A stretch of DNA of 64,000 nt from Natrinema ejinorense (GCF_002494345.1 NZ_NXNI01000001.1:3348001-3412000); one strand, 5' to 3'; shown: positions 54,695-63,884, counted from the stretch's first letter. Made by a program: numbers and translations. The notes: generated by a model from the letters alone, not told the origin.

Positions 54695-55114
54695 ATGAAC
54701 TATCGAGCCGTCGAAACCACGGGTGAGTACGTCGCCCGCCTCGAGACCGGTGCCGACTGGCGAGCTGAGATCGAGTCGCTCGCGGACGCGGTCGAGGCCG
54801 ACGCCGCCTGGTTTACCGCCCTCGGCGCGGTTCAGGACGCCGAATGCTGGTTCTACGATCAGGAGGCCTGCGAGTACTATCCGATCGAGTTCGACGAGCC
54901 ACTCGAGGTCGCCAGCTGTGTCGGCAACGTTTCGCGGCTAGAGGGCGATCGCTTCGCCCACACCCACGCGGTCCTCTCGGACGAGGAGGGAACCGCCTAC
55001 GCGGGTCACCTGAACGCGGCGACGGTCTGGGCGGGCGAGGTCCACATGCGCGTCTTCGAGGAGCCCCTCGAGCGCGAGTACGACGAGACGACCGAACTGG
55101 ACCTCTGGCTCTAA
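54695..55114 (+). CDS. PPC/DUF296-domain DNA-binding-type protein
   Basis: The protein has 139 residues and corresponds to a single PPC (DUF296) domain, the plant-and-prokaryote-conserved fold. Motifs are YVARLETGADW at the start, AAWFTALGAVQDAEC, GDRFAHTHAVLSDEEG and GHLNAATVWAGEVHMRVF. In plants the domain sits next to AT-hooks; the prokaryotic single-domain form has unclear function. It ends one base before the PolD large-subunit gene and is probably co-transcribed with it. Confidence 0.9.
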   Translation: MNYRAVETTGEYVARLETGADWRAEIESLADAVEADAAWFTALGAVQDAECWFYDQEACEYYPIEFDEPLEVASCVGNVSRLEGDRFAHTHAVLSDEEGTAYAGHLNAATVWAGEVHMRVFEEPLEREYDETTELDLWL

Positions 55115-55115
55115 C

Positions 55116-58100
55116 ATGCGCCCGGAAGACGAACAGTACTTCGAGGGGCTCGAGGCGCAACTCGACGAGGCCTTCGACGTCGCCGAACGGGCCAAAGCAC
55201 GGGGCGGGGACCCCAAACCGGCGGTCGAGATTCCGGTCGCCAAGGACATGGCCGACCGCGTCGAGAACATTCTGGGGATCGACGGCGTCGCCGAGCGGGT
55301 CCGCGAACTCGAAGGCCAGATGAGCAGGGAAGAGGCGGCCCTCGAGCTCGCCGAAGACTTCGCCGAGGGGCGGGTCGGTGACTACGAGACGAAAGCGGGC
55401 AAGGTCGAGGGCGCGGTCCGCACCGCGGTCGCCCTGCTGACCGAGGGCGTGGTCGCCGCCCCCATCGAGGGGATCGACAAGGTCGAAATCCTCGAGAACG
55501 ACGACGGGACGGAGTTCGTCAACGTCTATTATGCCGGCCCGATCCGCTCGGCCGGCGGGACCGCACAGGCGCTGTCCGTCCTCGTGGCCGACTACACGCG
55601 CGCACTCGTCGGGATCGAGCAGTACGACGCCCGCGATGAGGAGGTCGAACGCTACGCCGAGGAGATCGCCCTCTACGACAAGGAGACCGGCCTCCAGTAC
55701 ACGCCGAAAGCCAAGGAGGCGAAATTCATCGCCAAACACCTCCCGATCATGTTGGACGGGGAGGCAACCGGCGACGAGGAGGTTTCGGGCTTTCGGGACT
55801 TAGAGCGGGTCGATACCAACAGCGCACGGGGCGGAATGTGTCTCGTCCTCGGGGAAGGGATCGCGCTGAAGGCTCCGAAGATCCAGCGTTATACCCGAAA
55901 TCTGGACGAGGTCGACTGGCCGTGGCTCCAGGACCTCATCGACGGCAACTACTACGACGACGAGGGGGAGCCCGGCGACGACGAATCCGATGGCGACGGT
56001 GACGAGGCAGAGACGGCCGAGAGCGACGCCGATGCGGAGGCCGACGACGACTCCGCCACTGACGACTCCGAGGGGCCACCTCGCGTCGAGACCTCCGAGA
56101 AGTTCCTCCGGGATCTGATCGCCGGCCGTCCCGTCTTCTCTCACCCGTGTGCACACGGTGGCTTTCGGCTGCGCTACGGACGGGCGCGCAATCACGGCTT
56201 CGCGACCGCCGGCGTCCACCCCGCGGCGATGCATCTGGTCGACGACTTCCTCGCGACGGGGACCCAGATCAAGACCGAACGCCCCGGAAAGGCGGCCGGG
56301 GTCGTCCCCGTCGACTCCCTCGAGGGGCCGACGGTCAAACTGGCCAACGGCGACGTCCGGCGGATCGACGATCCCGAGGACGCCCTCGAGATCAGAAACG
56401 GCGTCGAGGCGATCCTCGATCTCGGCGAGTACCTGGTCAACTACGGCGAGTTCGTCGAGAACAACCACCCGCTCGCGCCCGCCTCCTACACCTACGAGTG
56501 GTGGGTGCAGGATCTCGAGGCCGCCGGCGCGGACGTACAGGCTCTCGAGGACGACCCCCGGATCGACCTCGAGTTCCCCGATCCCGAGGATGCCCTGGAG
56601 TGGGCCGTCGAGTACGATGCGCCGCTCCACCCCGAGTACACCTACCTCTGGCACGATATCTCCGTCGACGCCTTCTGTACGCTCGCCGACGCCGTCGCGG
56701 ACGGCCGGCTCGAGGGTGAGATCGACGGCGACGCGACGCTCGTCCTCGAGTATACCGACCCCGTCCGCGAGGCACTCGAGACGATCGTCTTAGAGCACCG
56801 CCAGCGCGCGGACGAGAACCGCATCGAGATCGGCGATTGGCGGCCGTTCGTCCGCACGCTCGGCTGCGAGGTCCGTCGCACGGCGGCCGACGGTGCCGCG
56901 CTCGAGCCCAACGAACAGACTCCGACCGTCGAACTCGAGCGCACCTGGTCCGACGACGACCTCTCTTCGCGTGCGCGAACGTGGGGTCACGAGGCCGAGG
57001 GCGACAACGCCATCGAGGCGGTCACCGAGGTCGCGCCGTTCCGGGTTCGCGAGCGCGCGCCCACGCGAATCGGCAACCGAATGGGCCGGCCGGAGAAATC
57101 CGAGAGCCGCGATCTGAGCCCGGCGGTCCACACGCTGTTCCCGATCGGCGAAGCCGGCGGCACGCAGCGCAACGTCGCCGACGCCGCCACACACGCCGAG
57201 ACGATGTCGGACACGCCCGGCGTCGTCGAGCTCCAGGTCGGCCGCCAGCGCTGTGACTCGTGTGGCACCGAGACGTTCAAGAACCGCTGTCCGGACTGCG
57301 ACGAACGCACCACGCCGGACTATCGCTGTCCGGACTGCGACCAGCGCCTCGAGCCCGACGAGGCCGGCCGCGTCGAGTGCGACCGCTGCGAGCGCGAGGG
57401 CACTTGCGTCGAAACCCGCGAGATCGACGTCCACGAGGAGTTCCGCGACGCACTCGAGTCGGTCGGCGAACGCGAGAACGCCTTCGAGATCCTGAAAGGC
57501 GTCAAGGGGCTCTCCTCGCAAAACAAGATCCCCGAACCGATCGAGAAGGGAATCTTGCGCGCCAAACACGACGTCTCCTCGTTCAAGGACGGCACCGTCC
57601 GCTACGACATGACCGACCTGCCGGTTACCTCCGTCCGTGCGAGCGAACTCGACGTCGACGTCGGCCAGCTGCAGGCGCTCGGCTACGAGGAAGACATCCA
57701 CGGCGAACCTCTGACTCACGAGGACCAGCTGGTCGAACTCAAAGTCCAGGACATCGTCCTCTCGGACGGCGCGGCCGAACACATGCTGCGGACCGCCGAC
57801 TTCATCGACGACCTGCTCGAGCAGTATTACGGCCTCGAGCCCTACTACGAGTTCGAGGACCGACAGGAGCTGGTCGGCGAACTCGTCTTCGGGATGGCAC
57901 CTCACACGTCCGCAGCGACTGTCGGGAGAGTGATTGGTTTTACGAGCGCCGCGGTTGGATACGCACATCCGTACTTTCATGCCGCGAAACGCCGGAACTG
58001 TGACGGTGACGAGGACTGCGTGATGCTGCTACTTGACGGATTGCTTAACTTTAGTAAATCGTTCCTGCCCGACCAACGCGGCGGGAAGATGGACGCCCCG

Positions 58101-58745
58101 TTGGTCATGTCCTCCCGGATCGATCCCTCCGAGATCGACGACGAGGCCCACAACATGGACGTCGTCTCGCAGTACCCCCGCGAGTTCTACCTCGCGACCC
58201 GCGAGCAGGCCGACCCCGAAGAGGTCGACGTCGAGATCGCCGAGGCAAACCTCGGCACCGACCTCGAATATACCGGCTTCGACCACACCCACGACACCAC
58301 CAACATCGCGATGGGGCCCGACCTCTCGGCGTACAAGACGCTGGGGTCGATGATGGACAAGATGGACGCCCAGCTCGAGCTCTCGCGCAAACTCGCGGCG
58401 GTCGACGAGACCGACGTCGCCGAGCGGGTCATCGAGTATCACTTCCTGCCGGACCTCATCGGGAACCTCCGGGCGTTCTCCCGGCAGGAGACCCGCTGTC
58501 TCGACTGCGGTGAGAAGTTCCGCCGGATGCCCCTGACCGGCGACTGTCGGGAATGCGGCGGGCGAGTCAATCTGACCGTCCACAAAGGGTCCGTGAACAA
58601 GTACATGCAGACGGCCATCCAGGTCGCCGAGGAGTACGACTGCCGCGATTACACGAAACAGCGGTTGGAGGTGCTCGAGCGTTCCCTCGAGAGTATCTTC
58701 GAGAACGACAAGAACAAGCAAAGCGGGATCGAGGATTTCATGTAA
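55116..58745 (+). CDS. polC: DNA polymerase II (PolD) large subunit DP2
   Basis: This is the catalytic subunit of the archaeal replicative polymerase D, 1209 residues. It begins MRPEDEQYFEGLEAQLDEAF. An acidic Asp/Glu insert lies near 280-325 and zinc ribbons at about 710-770 (CDSCGTETF, CPDCDERT, CDRCEREG). The catalytic NCDGDED motif starts at Asn961-Cys962, and a further zinc motif CLDCGEKF...CRECGG is near the end. The C terminus QSGIEDFM is a PCNA-binding (PIP-like) box. No intein interrupts the gene. However, about 57905-58073, around the intein site N961/C962, uses unusual AT-richer codons (AGA, ATT, CTT, TTG, AGT), suggesting past intein-related replacement. Confidence 0.97.
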   Translation: MRPEDEQYFEGLEAQLDEAFDVAERAKARGGDPKPAVEIPVAKDMADRVENILGIDGVAERVRELEGQMSREEAALELAEDFAEGRVGDYETKAGKVEGAVRTAVALLTEGVVAAPIEGIDKVEILENDDGTEFVNVYYAGPIRSAGGTAQALSVLVADYTRALVGIEQYDARDEEVERYAEEIALYDKETGLQYTPKAKEAKFIAKHLPIMLDGEATGDEEVSGFRDLERVDTNSARGGMCLVLGEGIALKAPKIQRYTRNLDEVDWPWLQDLIDGNYYDDEGEPGDDESDGDGDEAETAESDADAEADDDSATDDSEGPPRVETSEKFLRDLIAGRPVFSHPCAHGGFRLRYGRARNHGFATAGVHPAAMHLVDDFLATGTQIKTERPGKAAGVVPVDSLEGPTVKLANGDVRRIDDPEDALEIRNGVEAILDLGEYLVNYGEFVENNHPLAPASYTYEWWVQDLEAAGADVQALEDDPRIDLEFPDPEDALEWAVEYDAPLHPEYTYLWHDISVDAFCTLADAVADGRLEGEIDGDATLVLEYTDPVREALETIVLEHRQRADENRIEIGDWRPFVRTLGCEVRRTAADGAALEPNEQTPTVELERTWSDDDLSSRARTWGHEAEGDNAIEAVTEVAPFRVRERAPTRIGNRMGRPEKSESRDLSPAVHTLFPIGEAGGTQRNVADAATHAETMSDTPGVVELQVGRQRCDSCGTETFKNRCPDCDERTTPDYRCPDCDQRLEPDEAGRVECDRCEREGTCVETREIDVHEEFRDALESVGERENAFEILKGVKGLSSQNKIPEPIEKGILRAKHDVSSFKDGTVRYDMTDLPVTSVRASELDVDVGQLQALGYEEDIHGEPLTHEDQLVELKVQDIVLSDGAAEHMLRTADFIDDLLEQYYGLEPYYEFEDRQELVGELVFGMAPHTSAATVGRVIGFTSAAVGYAHPYFHAAKRRNCDGDEDCVMLLLDGLLNFSKSFLPDQRGGKMDAPLVMSSRIDPSEIDDEAHNMDVVSQYPREFYLATREQADPEEVDVEIAEANLGTDLEYTGFDHTHDTTNIAMGPDLSAYKTLGSMMDKMDAQLELSRKLAAVDETDVAERVIEYHFLPDLIGNLRAFSRQETRCLDCGEKFRRMPLTGDCRECGGRVNLTVHKGSVNKYMQTAIQVAEEYDCRDYTKQRLEVLERSLESIFENDKNKQSGIEDFM

Positions 58746-59145
58746 CGAAATTTTGCTCTGCGGGCGCGGCGAACCCGTGCCCTCGGCAAAATCTTCAAAA
58801 GAGCGCGTAGCGCTCTTTTGGACCTCGCGGGATCTTCGATCCCGCTCAGTTTCGATCAAAAGCACCGGAAGACGCTTCGCGTCTTCCGAGCTCTCGTTCA
58901 CGAGAACACTCCTCCTTCCGTTCCGTGGCGCTTCGCGTCACTCCACATCAGTCGTCGGCCCGCTCGCTCAGCCGGTCGCACGGCCTTCGGCCGTTCGACT
59001 TCTCGCGGCGCGTAGCGCCGCGCACGGCTTCGCTCGCGGTCGATAACTGTAAGGGCCTGCCCTCCCCCGGGTCGCGCGATTCGCCGCAGTTGCGGCGAAC
59101 ACGCGCTCCCGGCCGAATTGAAACCGAATAACGAGCGACGTGTCC
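58746..59145. repeat. Array of short-loop hairpins downstream of polC
   Basis: 400 non-coding bases contain many perfect inverted repeats with 2-3 base loops. Examples: 58797-58819 (arms AAAAGAGCGC, loop GTA), 58827-58845 (GCGGGATC, loop TTC), 58866-58888 (CGGAAGACGC, loop TTC), 58925-58941 (GTGGCGC, loop TTC, one G-T pair), 58980-58994 (ACGGCC, loop TTC), 59004-59022 (CGCGGCGC, loop GTA), 59080-59099 (TTCGCCGCA, loop GT). A wider pair ATTTTGC/GCAAAAT (58750-58756, 58786-58792) lies just after the stop. One or more may act as polC terminators, but the number and uniform loops suggest another role. Confidence 0.75.
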
Positions 59146-60057
59146 TTAATCGCTGGTGGCTCGAGTGACGCCAGGCATCCCTGCCTTGGTATACTCCGGC
59201 TCCGGGGAATACTGCGGGTCCGGCAGCCACTCTCGGAGACTCTCGTTGAATCGGTCGGGGCGCTCTCGGGGCGTCCAGTGGCCACAGTCCTCGATCAGGT
59301 CCAGCTCGGCGTCTGGAATGCGTTTTGCTGCTCGTTTCGACCATTCGACGGGGACGAGCGGGTCCTCCGTGCCGTGGACGAGCAGGGTCGGAACGGACAG
59401 CGACTCGAGGTCGTCGACGAAGTTCGTCGCGACGCGGCCGCTAAACGACAGTTCGTTGTTCTGGAACGCCTCGAACGCCCGGATCGAGCCCGGTTCCATC
59501 AGTTTTCGCCGGGCGTCGTCGACGAAGCGGTCGGGCAACGAATCGGCGTCCGCGACGAGGTTGTCGAGGACCATTCGAACGCTCCGCGTCGAGGAACCGG
59601 CGGCGATTTTCCCGAACTGGGTCATCCCGGGGACCTGCGACAGGACCTTCCACTGGAGGGCGCTGGGCAGTCGTTCCCCGAGCCCGTAGCTGTCGACGAG
59701 GGCCAGTCGGTCGACCCGGTCTGGGTTTGCGAGCGTGTACCCGAGTGCGACGCCGCCGCCCATCGAAATGCCGGCCAGCGAGACCCGCTCGAACGGGAGC
59801 GTCTCGAGGAACCCATCGAGGACGTCGACGTACGACTCGAGGGTGTGTGCAACGTCTCCCGTGCTGTTCCCGTATTCGGGCCAGTCGATCGCGTACACGC
59901 GGTAGTCGTCCGCGAGGGCGGTGATCGTGTGTCGCCACGAGACGGTCGCGTCGTCGATCCCCGCGCCGTGGCAGAGGACGACCGGCGGGCCGTCCGTCCC
60001 TGCCCGCCGGTAGGCGATCCGGCAGTCGTCGATAGTGGCGACACCGGTCCCGCTCAT
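59146..60057 (-). CDS. Alpha/beta hydrolase
   Basis: The protein has 303 residues. The oxyanion-hole strand is VVLCHGAGID and the nucleophile elbow GISMGGG (Ser). The acid is Asp in VHGTEDPLVP and the catalytic His is in IEDCGHWTPRERPDRF, all in canonical order. Lid residues between strands 6 and 7 fit C-C hydrolase or haloalkane dehalogenase/epoxide hydrolase-like members. Substrate is unknown. The start at 60057 (MSGTGVATIDDCRIAYR) is chosen because homology begins there; the open frame extends to 60267 with Arg-rich, unlikely sequence. Confidence 0.9.
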   Translation of the reverse strand: MSGTGVATIDDCRIAYRRAGTDGPPVVLCHGAGIDDATVSWRHTITALADDYRVYAIDWPEYGNSTGDVAHTLESYVDVLDGFLETLPFERVSLAGISMGGGVALGYTLANPDRVDRLALVDSYGLGERLPSALQWKVLSQVPGMTQFGKIAAGSSTRSVRMVLDNLVADADSLPDRFVDDARRKLMEPGSIRAFEAFQNNELSFSGRVATNFVDDLESLSVPTLLVHGTEDPLVPVEWSKRAAKRIPDAELDLIEDCGHWTPRERPDRFNESLREWLPDPQYSPEPEYTKAGMPGVTRATSD

Positions 60058-60505
60058 GATCGGACCACGGTCTCGGTGGAGCGGTCCACGCCCATCGGTA
60101 CCGGCCGGTCGACTCCGCTGGGTTTCGTTCCCGCCCCGGCGATCGGCCCCGTCGCTGGCTCGTCCGGCTCGAGATCGTGTGCCGTGTTGACACTGGGAGC
60201 CGATCCATGGGTGTGACAGACTATCATGGTACGTGTCTCTATTCGGCAGGCGTATATTGTTTTCCATTACCGTGTACTCTCTTAACAGACGAAACGCTGC
60301 TCGCTATCAGTCGATCGACTGGCAAGTCCACCGCGAGTCGTGGCTCCGGACCGACGCGGCCGGAGGAACGAAACGACGAGATACACCGGGGCAATACGGT
60401 ATTTCCACGGTTCGAGGAGGTGCGATCCCTGTCTACGAGTCCCTCGCTTGGCCGCTTGCACAATGCGTGCTGTGTCTTTATCGCCGTCGCCGGTGTGGTT
60501 CGGCT
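60058..60505. other. Divergent intergenic region without a visible gene
   Basis: About 450 bases between the hydrolase and the first zinc-ribbon gene. AT-rich at about 60230-60290. A TTTATC element at 60476-60481, 25-30 bases before the ATG at 60506, is the likely promoter of the plus-strand gene. No further feature is supported. Confidence 0.45.
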
Positions 60506-60844
60506 ATGGTCAAAACTGGTGAGACACCGGCGAAAGAGGGCGACGAGGAGGCCATCGAGGAGGTGGAAAAGCTCAATTTCGGGCAGACGGTCTACGACGA
60601 GGACGGCAACGAACTCGGCCGTGTCCGTGGCTTCGAACAGAGCGGGTTCTTCGTCACTACCCGTGAGGGTGCCGAGGCGATGAGCGTCGAACACGCCCGC
60701 TCGGGTCACGAGTTCGGCGAAGCCCACCTCATGTGGCGCTGCATGGAGTGTGGTGAGATGGATGCGATCGATAAGGGACTTCCCGACGAGTGCCCGAACT
60801 GCGGCACCGAACGGGAGGATCTGATGTACTGGACCGAAGACTGA
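60506..60844 (+). CDS. DUF7130-type zinc-ribbon protein (copy 1)
   Basis: The protein has 112 residues. A PRC-barrel-like beta region (FGQTVYDEDGNELGRVRGFE) is followed by a rubredoxin/rubrerythrin-like zinc ribbon: CMECGEMD and CPNCGTERED, ending DLMYWTED. The likely role is metal binding or redox; no reaction is known. It is nearly a tandem duplicate of the next gene: both carry GMSVEHxRSG/AMSVEHARSG, MWRC and YWTED. A leaderless start fits the TTTATC box upstream. Confidence 0.82.
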   Translation: MVKTGETPAKEGDEEAIEEVEKLNFGQTVYDEDGNELGRVRGFEQSGFFVTTREGAEAMSVEHARSGHEFGEAHLMWRCMECGEMDAIDKGLPDECPNCGTEREDLMYWTED

Positions 60845-60950
60845 ATCGGCGACGGCGGTGAGCACGTGATCGCCGGCGAGGATCACCTGTTCTATATAGC
60901 ACGTGAGGATTTATCACCCGTCACAGCGTGAGTTCGTGTTGGTAGTTCCC

Positions 60951-61244
60951 ATGGCCAAAGAACAGCGACGATTGGGGTTTGGAACGCCGGTCTACACGAA
61001 GGACGGAACGAAAATCGGCCGAATTCGTGGCGTCGACGAGCACGGGCTCTACATCACGCTCCGGGATGGAATCGAGGGAATGAGTGTCGAGCACGTCCGA
61101 TCGGGCCAGACGTTCGGGGAAGCCGAACTGATGTGGCGCTGCTGGGAGTGTGGCGAGATGGGCCGCCTCGACCGCGACATTCCGAACACCTGCCCCTCCT
61201 GTGGTGCCGACAGGGAGGACCTGTACTACTGGACTGAGGACTGA
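60951..61244 (+). CDS. DUF7130-type zinc-ribbon protein (copy 2)
   Basis: The protein has 97 residues. It parallels the upstream paralogue along its full length but has a shorter N terminus: FGTPVYTKDGTKIGRIRGVD, GMSVEHVRSGQTFGEAELMWRC, zinc ligands CWECGEMG and CPSCGADRED, and end DLYYWTED. Tandem duplication is clear. The two copies may have specialised in different conditions. Function is unknown. Confidence 0.82.
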   Translation: MAKEQRRLGFGTPVYTKDGTKIGRIRGVDEHGLYITLRDGIEGMSVEHVRSGQTFGEAELMWRCWECGEMGRLDRDIPNTCPSCGADREDLYYWTED

Positions 61245-61427
61245 GTCCGGGGACATCGTCGTATTCCCACCCCGAACGGCACCGTCGCGGTCGTTGCTGG
61301 TACCGCGAGGGTGGTACATCCGACCCTCGAGCGTTCGTGGTTCGTTGCTCGGGGTGCCCAGTACCACTCGATACTGTGTTCGTGGCGAACCGGGGTACTG
61401 TAGTGGCAGTCGTCCGAAGGTGCAGTC

Positions 61428-62333
61428 ATGGAGATCGTCGTCTTCGGGGCCGGCAGCCTCGGCAGTCTCGTCGGTGGCCTGCTCGCACGCGAGCACGACG
61501 TCACGCTCGTCGCTCGCGAGGCCCACGCCAGTGCCGTCCGCGAGTCGGGACTGCGACTCGAGGGCGTGGCGGACCGCCAATCGAGCGTGTTTCCGGCGGC
61601 GACGACCGACGGCACGGGTCTCGAGGCGGACCTCGCCATCGTCACGGTCAAGTCCTTCGACACCCCGGGAGCCGCCGATACGCTCGCGACGGGGTCGTTC
61701 GACGCGGTTCTCTCCCTGCAGAACGGCATGGGAAACGAAGGGACGCTCGCGGCGCGACTCGAGGCGCCGGTGCTCGCGGGAACGGCGACCTACGGCGCGA
61801 TCCTGCAGGCTCCGGGCGTCGTCGAGCGTACTGGCGTGGGGGAGATCGTCCTCGGTTCTCGAGACGGCGGTTCGTCGGCCGTCGCTGATCGGGTCGGTGA
61901 GGCCATCCTGGCTGCCGGTCTCGAGACGACTGTCGCCGACGACATGCCGCGTCGGCTGTGGGAGAAACTCGCGGTTAACGCGGGCATCAACGCGGTGACG
62001 GCCCTGACCGCGACCGAAAACGGTGCCGTCCTCGAGGATCCGGCGAACGACCTCGCGCGTGCTGCAACTCGCGAAACGGCACGGGTCGCTCGGGCCTGTA
62101 CCGTTTCCCTCTCGAACCGCGAGGCGCTGGCGGCGGTAGAAGCCGTTGCCGAGGCGACGGCTGCGAACACGTCTTCGATGCACCAGGACGTGCTGGCCGA
62201 CCGGCGAACCGAAATCGACGCGATCAACGGCTACGTCGTCGATCGCGCGCTGGAGGCAGGACTCGAGGTCCCGACGAATAGGACGCTCACCGCGCTGGTC
62301 AGGACCTGGGAACGCGGTCGCGGCCTGCGGTGA
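61428..62333 (+). CDS. panE: 2-dehydropantoate 2-reductase (ketopantoate reductase)
   Basis: The protein has 301 residues. The NADP-binding motif is VVFGAGSLGSLVGGLLA, followed by Arg in LVAREAHA (phosphate of NADP). The substrate domain has LSLQNGMGNEG, catalytic Lys in RRLWEKLAVNAGINAVTAL (K of WEKL), and ETARVARACTV and SSMHQDVLADRRTEIDAINGY (the conserved SMxxDxxxxRxTEID motif). It reduces ketopantoate to pantoate for CoA synthesis. Confidence 0.95.
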   Translation: MEIVVFGAGSLGSLVGGLLAREHDVTLVAREAHASAVRESGLRLEGVADRQSSVFPAATTDGTGLEADLAIVTVKSFDTPGAADTLATGSFDAVLSLQNGMGNEGTLAARLEAPVLAGTATYGAILQAPGVVERTGVGEIVLGSRDGGSSAVADRVGEAILAAGLETTVADDMPRRLWEKLAVNAGINAVTALTATENGAVLEDPANDLARAATRETARVARACTVSLSNREALAAVEAVAEATAANTSSMHQDVLADRRTEIDAINGYVVDRALEAGLEVPTNRTLTALVRTWERGRGLR

Positions 62334-62455
62334 ACGGTCGTTCGGCCACCGCACGCTCCCCCGGCCGATGGTTCTATCCGACACTGGCGGCGGACGACGC
62401 GGCTACTGGGGAAAAACAAAGACGGCAGATCGGCGTTTCCGCGACGAACGGCGGG

Positions 62456-62821
62456 TTAGAACGGTGCTTCCGGCCCTTCGTTGGCTTCGCTGCCGTCGTC
62501 GTCGACGGTTTCGCCCGGGAAGGAGGGACTCATGCCGCCCATCTCTTCTTCGCCGCCGTCCATGCCGGTCGAGGCGTTGACCGTCTCGATCTCGGGGATT
62601 TCCTTGACCATTCGGCTCTTGATCGCCTGAATCGTCATCGGAGAGATCCCACAGCCGCTGCAGGCACCACCGAGGGCGATACTGACTTCGCCGCTCTCGC
62701 GATCGATGTCCTGAATCGCCGCGCTGCCGCCGTGCATCTGGATCTGTGGGAAGTTCCGTCGCAGGAAGTTCGTCACGCGTTCCTCGAGGTCGTCCCCGTC
62801 GTTCTGGGTCTCGGTGCTCAT
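62456..62821 (-). CDS. NifU C-terminal (Nfu)-type Fe-S carrier
   Basis: The protein has 121 residues. The Nfu domain (about 8-85) includes FLRRNFPQIQMHGGSAAIQDI and the cluster-binding CSGCG at 54-58, followed by SPMTIQAIKSRM. The C-terminal 35 residues are an acidic, Gly-rich tail ending in EANEGPEAPF. It transfers Fe-S clusters to apo-proteins in the cytosol. The start at 62821 (MSTETQND) is chosen; an upstream in-frame ATG exists at 62866. Confidence 0.93.
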   Translation of the reverse strand: MSTETQNDGDDLEERVTNFLRRNFPQIQMHGGSAAIQDIDRESGEVSIALGGACSGCGISPMTIQAIKSRMVKEIPEIETVNASTGMDGGEEEMGGMSPSFPGETVDDDGSEANEGPEAPF

Positions 62822-62902
62822 AGAAATCCCTTGGGTATCAGCCCCCCTAAACCTTCCGTCCTCCATGTTCGCCTGCCGGCTACCGGGGCGTGAGCGGTCG
62901 AC

Positions 62903-63220
62903 TCACTGGAACCCGAACACGCGCTGTAGTTCGGTTTCGATCTCCCCGATGTGGGTCTCCAGGATTTCCTCGAATCGGTCTTCGTCGACGAGCACGCCCG
63001 AGAGCCGACCGTACGGATCGTCGGGGAGCTCGATGCGGAACTCGCCGTCGCCCTCGTAGAAGGGCTCGCTCTCGTTCAAGACCTGCTGGTCGATCGCGTG
63101 GACGAGCTGGGAGTCGTAGCGGTCGTTCATCCGGTTAAACGCGTTCTTGTACGCCTGCTGGAGTTCGGGGAAGTAGTTGGCGTACTTGTCCTCGAACTTC
63201 TCGGGATCGAAGTCAGCCAT
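62903..63220 (-). CDS. Haloarchaeal DUF5783-type protein
   Basis: The protein has 105 residues and is highly charged: MADFDPEKFEDKYANYFPEL at the start, YKNAFNRMNDRYDSQLVHAI in the middle, and IGEIETELQRVFGFQ at the end. A helical, probably soluble fold is likely. The family is confined to haloarchaea and has no known function. It is transcribed in the same direction as the Nfu gene. Confidence 0.8.
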   Translation of the reverse strand: MADFDPEKFEDKYANYFPELQQAYKNAFNRMNDRYDSQLVHAIDQQVLNESEPFYEGDGEFRIELPDDPYGRLSGVLVDEDRFEEILETHIGEIETELQRVFGFQ

Positions 63221-63395
63221 ACGCTAGTCCAACGGTAGCGGGGACAAAAGTCAGACGATCGTCCTCGTCCGTCGGGCCCACGTCCGGATCCGACCCCCGT
63301 ACCCATCAATTATCTAACGTTGTAGGGGACGCCTATATAGGTACCCGCGCTTGCAAGCGGAACCGACACCCCCGCTGTTGGCGATACCGACGTAC

Positions 63396-63788
63396 ATGAT
63401 CGCAGATCAGGACCCCATCCCTCGGGAAGCGTTGCCGCCGAGATGGGGGCTTGCGGAGCGCTGTGAAGACCGGTTTACCTACCGATACAGGCGACCACCG
63501 ATCGAATTGATCGCGGAGCGCATCGCCGCCGACCGCTCCCATCCGGGACTCGGTCTCTGTCGGTGCTGGGAGCTTCGCTACCGCTACTTCTTCTCGGATC
63601 GATCGATTACCGAGCCGATCGGCCACGTTTCCACCCAGCGAGCCGCCATCGACGGGTTGCTCGAGTGTATGCATCGCGTCCACGACACGGTCTCGGCGAC
63701 CGATGGCCCCCTCAAACTCGGGGAGGTACTCGAGAACGTCTCGCTCTCGGATCTCGTTCCGAGCGGCGACTCCGATACACTGGAGTGA
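63396..63788 (+). CDS. Haloarchaeal hypothetical protein
   Basis: The protein has 130 residues with the start at 63396 (MIADQDPIPREALPPRWGLA). Further conserved-looking segments are RYRRPPIELIAERIAADRSH and CRCWELRYRYFF, with a Cys pair, and AIDGLLECMHRVHDTV. A CCTATATAGG promoter element near 63330-63338 lies upstream. The frame also runs back to 63351 with less typical residues. I do not recognise a function. Confidence 0.7.
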   Translation: MIADQDPIPREALPPRWGLAERCEDRFTYRYRRPPIELIAERIAADRSHPGLGLCRCWELRYRYFFSDRSITEPIGHVSTQRAAIDGLLECMHRVHDTVSATDGPLKLGEVLENVSLSDLVPSGDSDTLE

Positions 63789-63884
63789 GTCGGTCGGGAT
63801 CCGTTTACGGGCCGGCTACCGGCGGCAGCCTCGTCCTCGAAAACGCGGCGCGTCTCGTCACGCCGCTTCGACGCGAGGCGACGA

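Noticed and set aside
57999-58001. Intein in polC
   Set aside because: The site NCDGDED is intact and continuous, and the protein has the normal intein-free length; only the codon scar remains.
59080-59099. Ordinary single terminator explanation for the region after polC
   Set aside because: This hairpin lies more than 330 bases after the polC stop and is one of many, so one terminator does not explain the array.
60921-62384. 487-codon open frame on the minus strand
   Set aside because: It runs antisense to the second zinc-ribbon gene and panE, both with clear family motifs. Its own translation has no recognisable domain.
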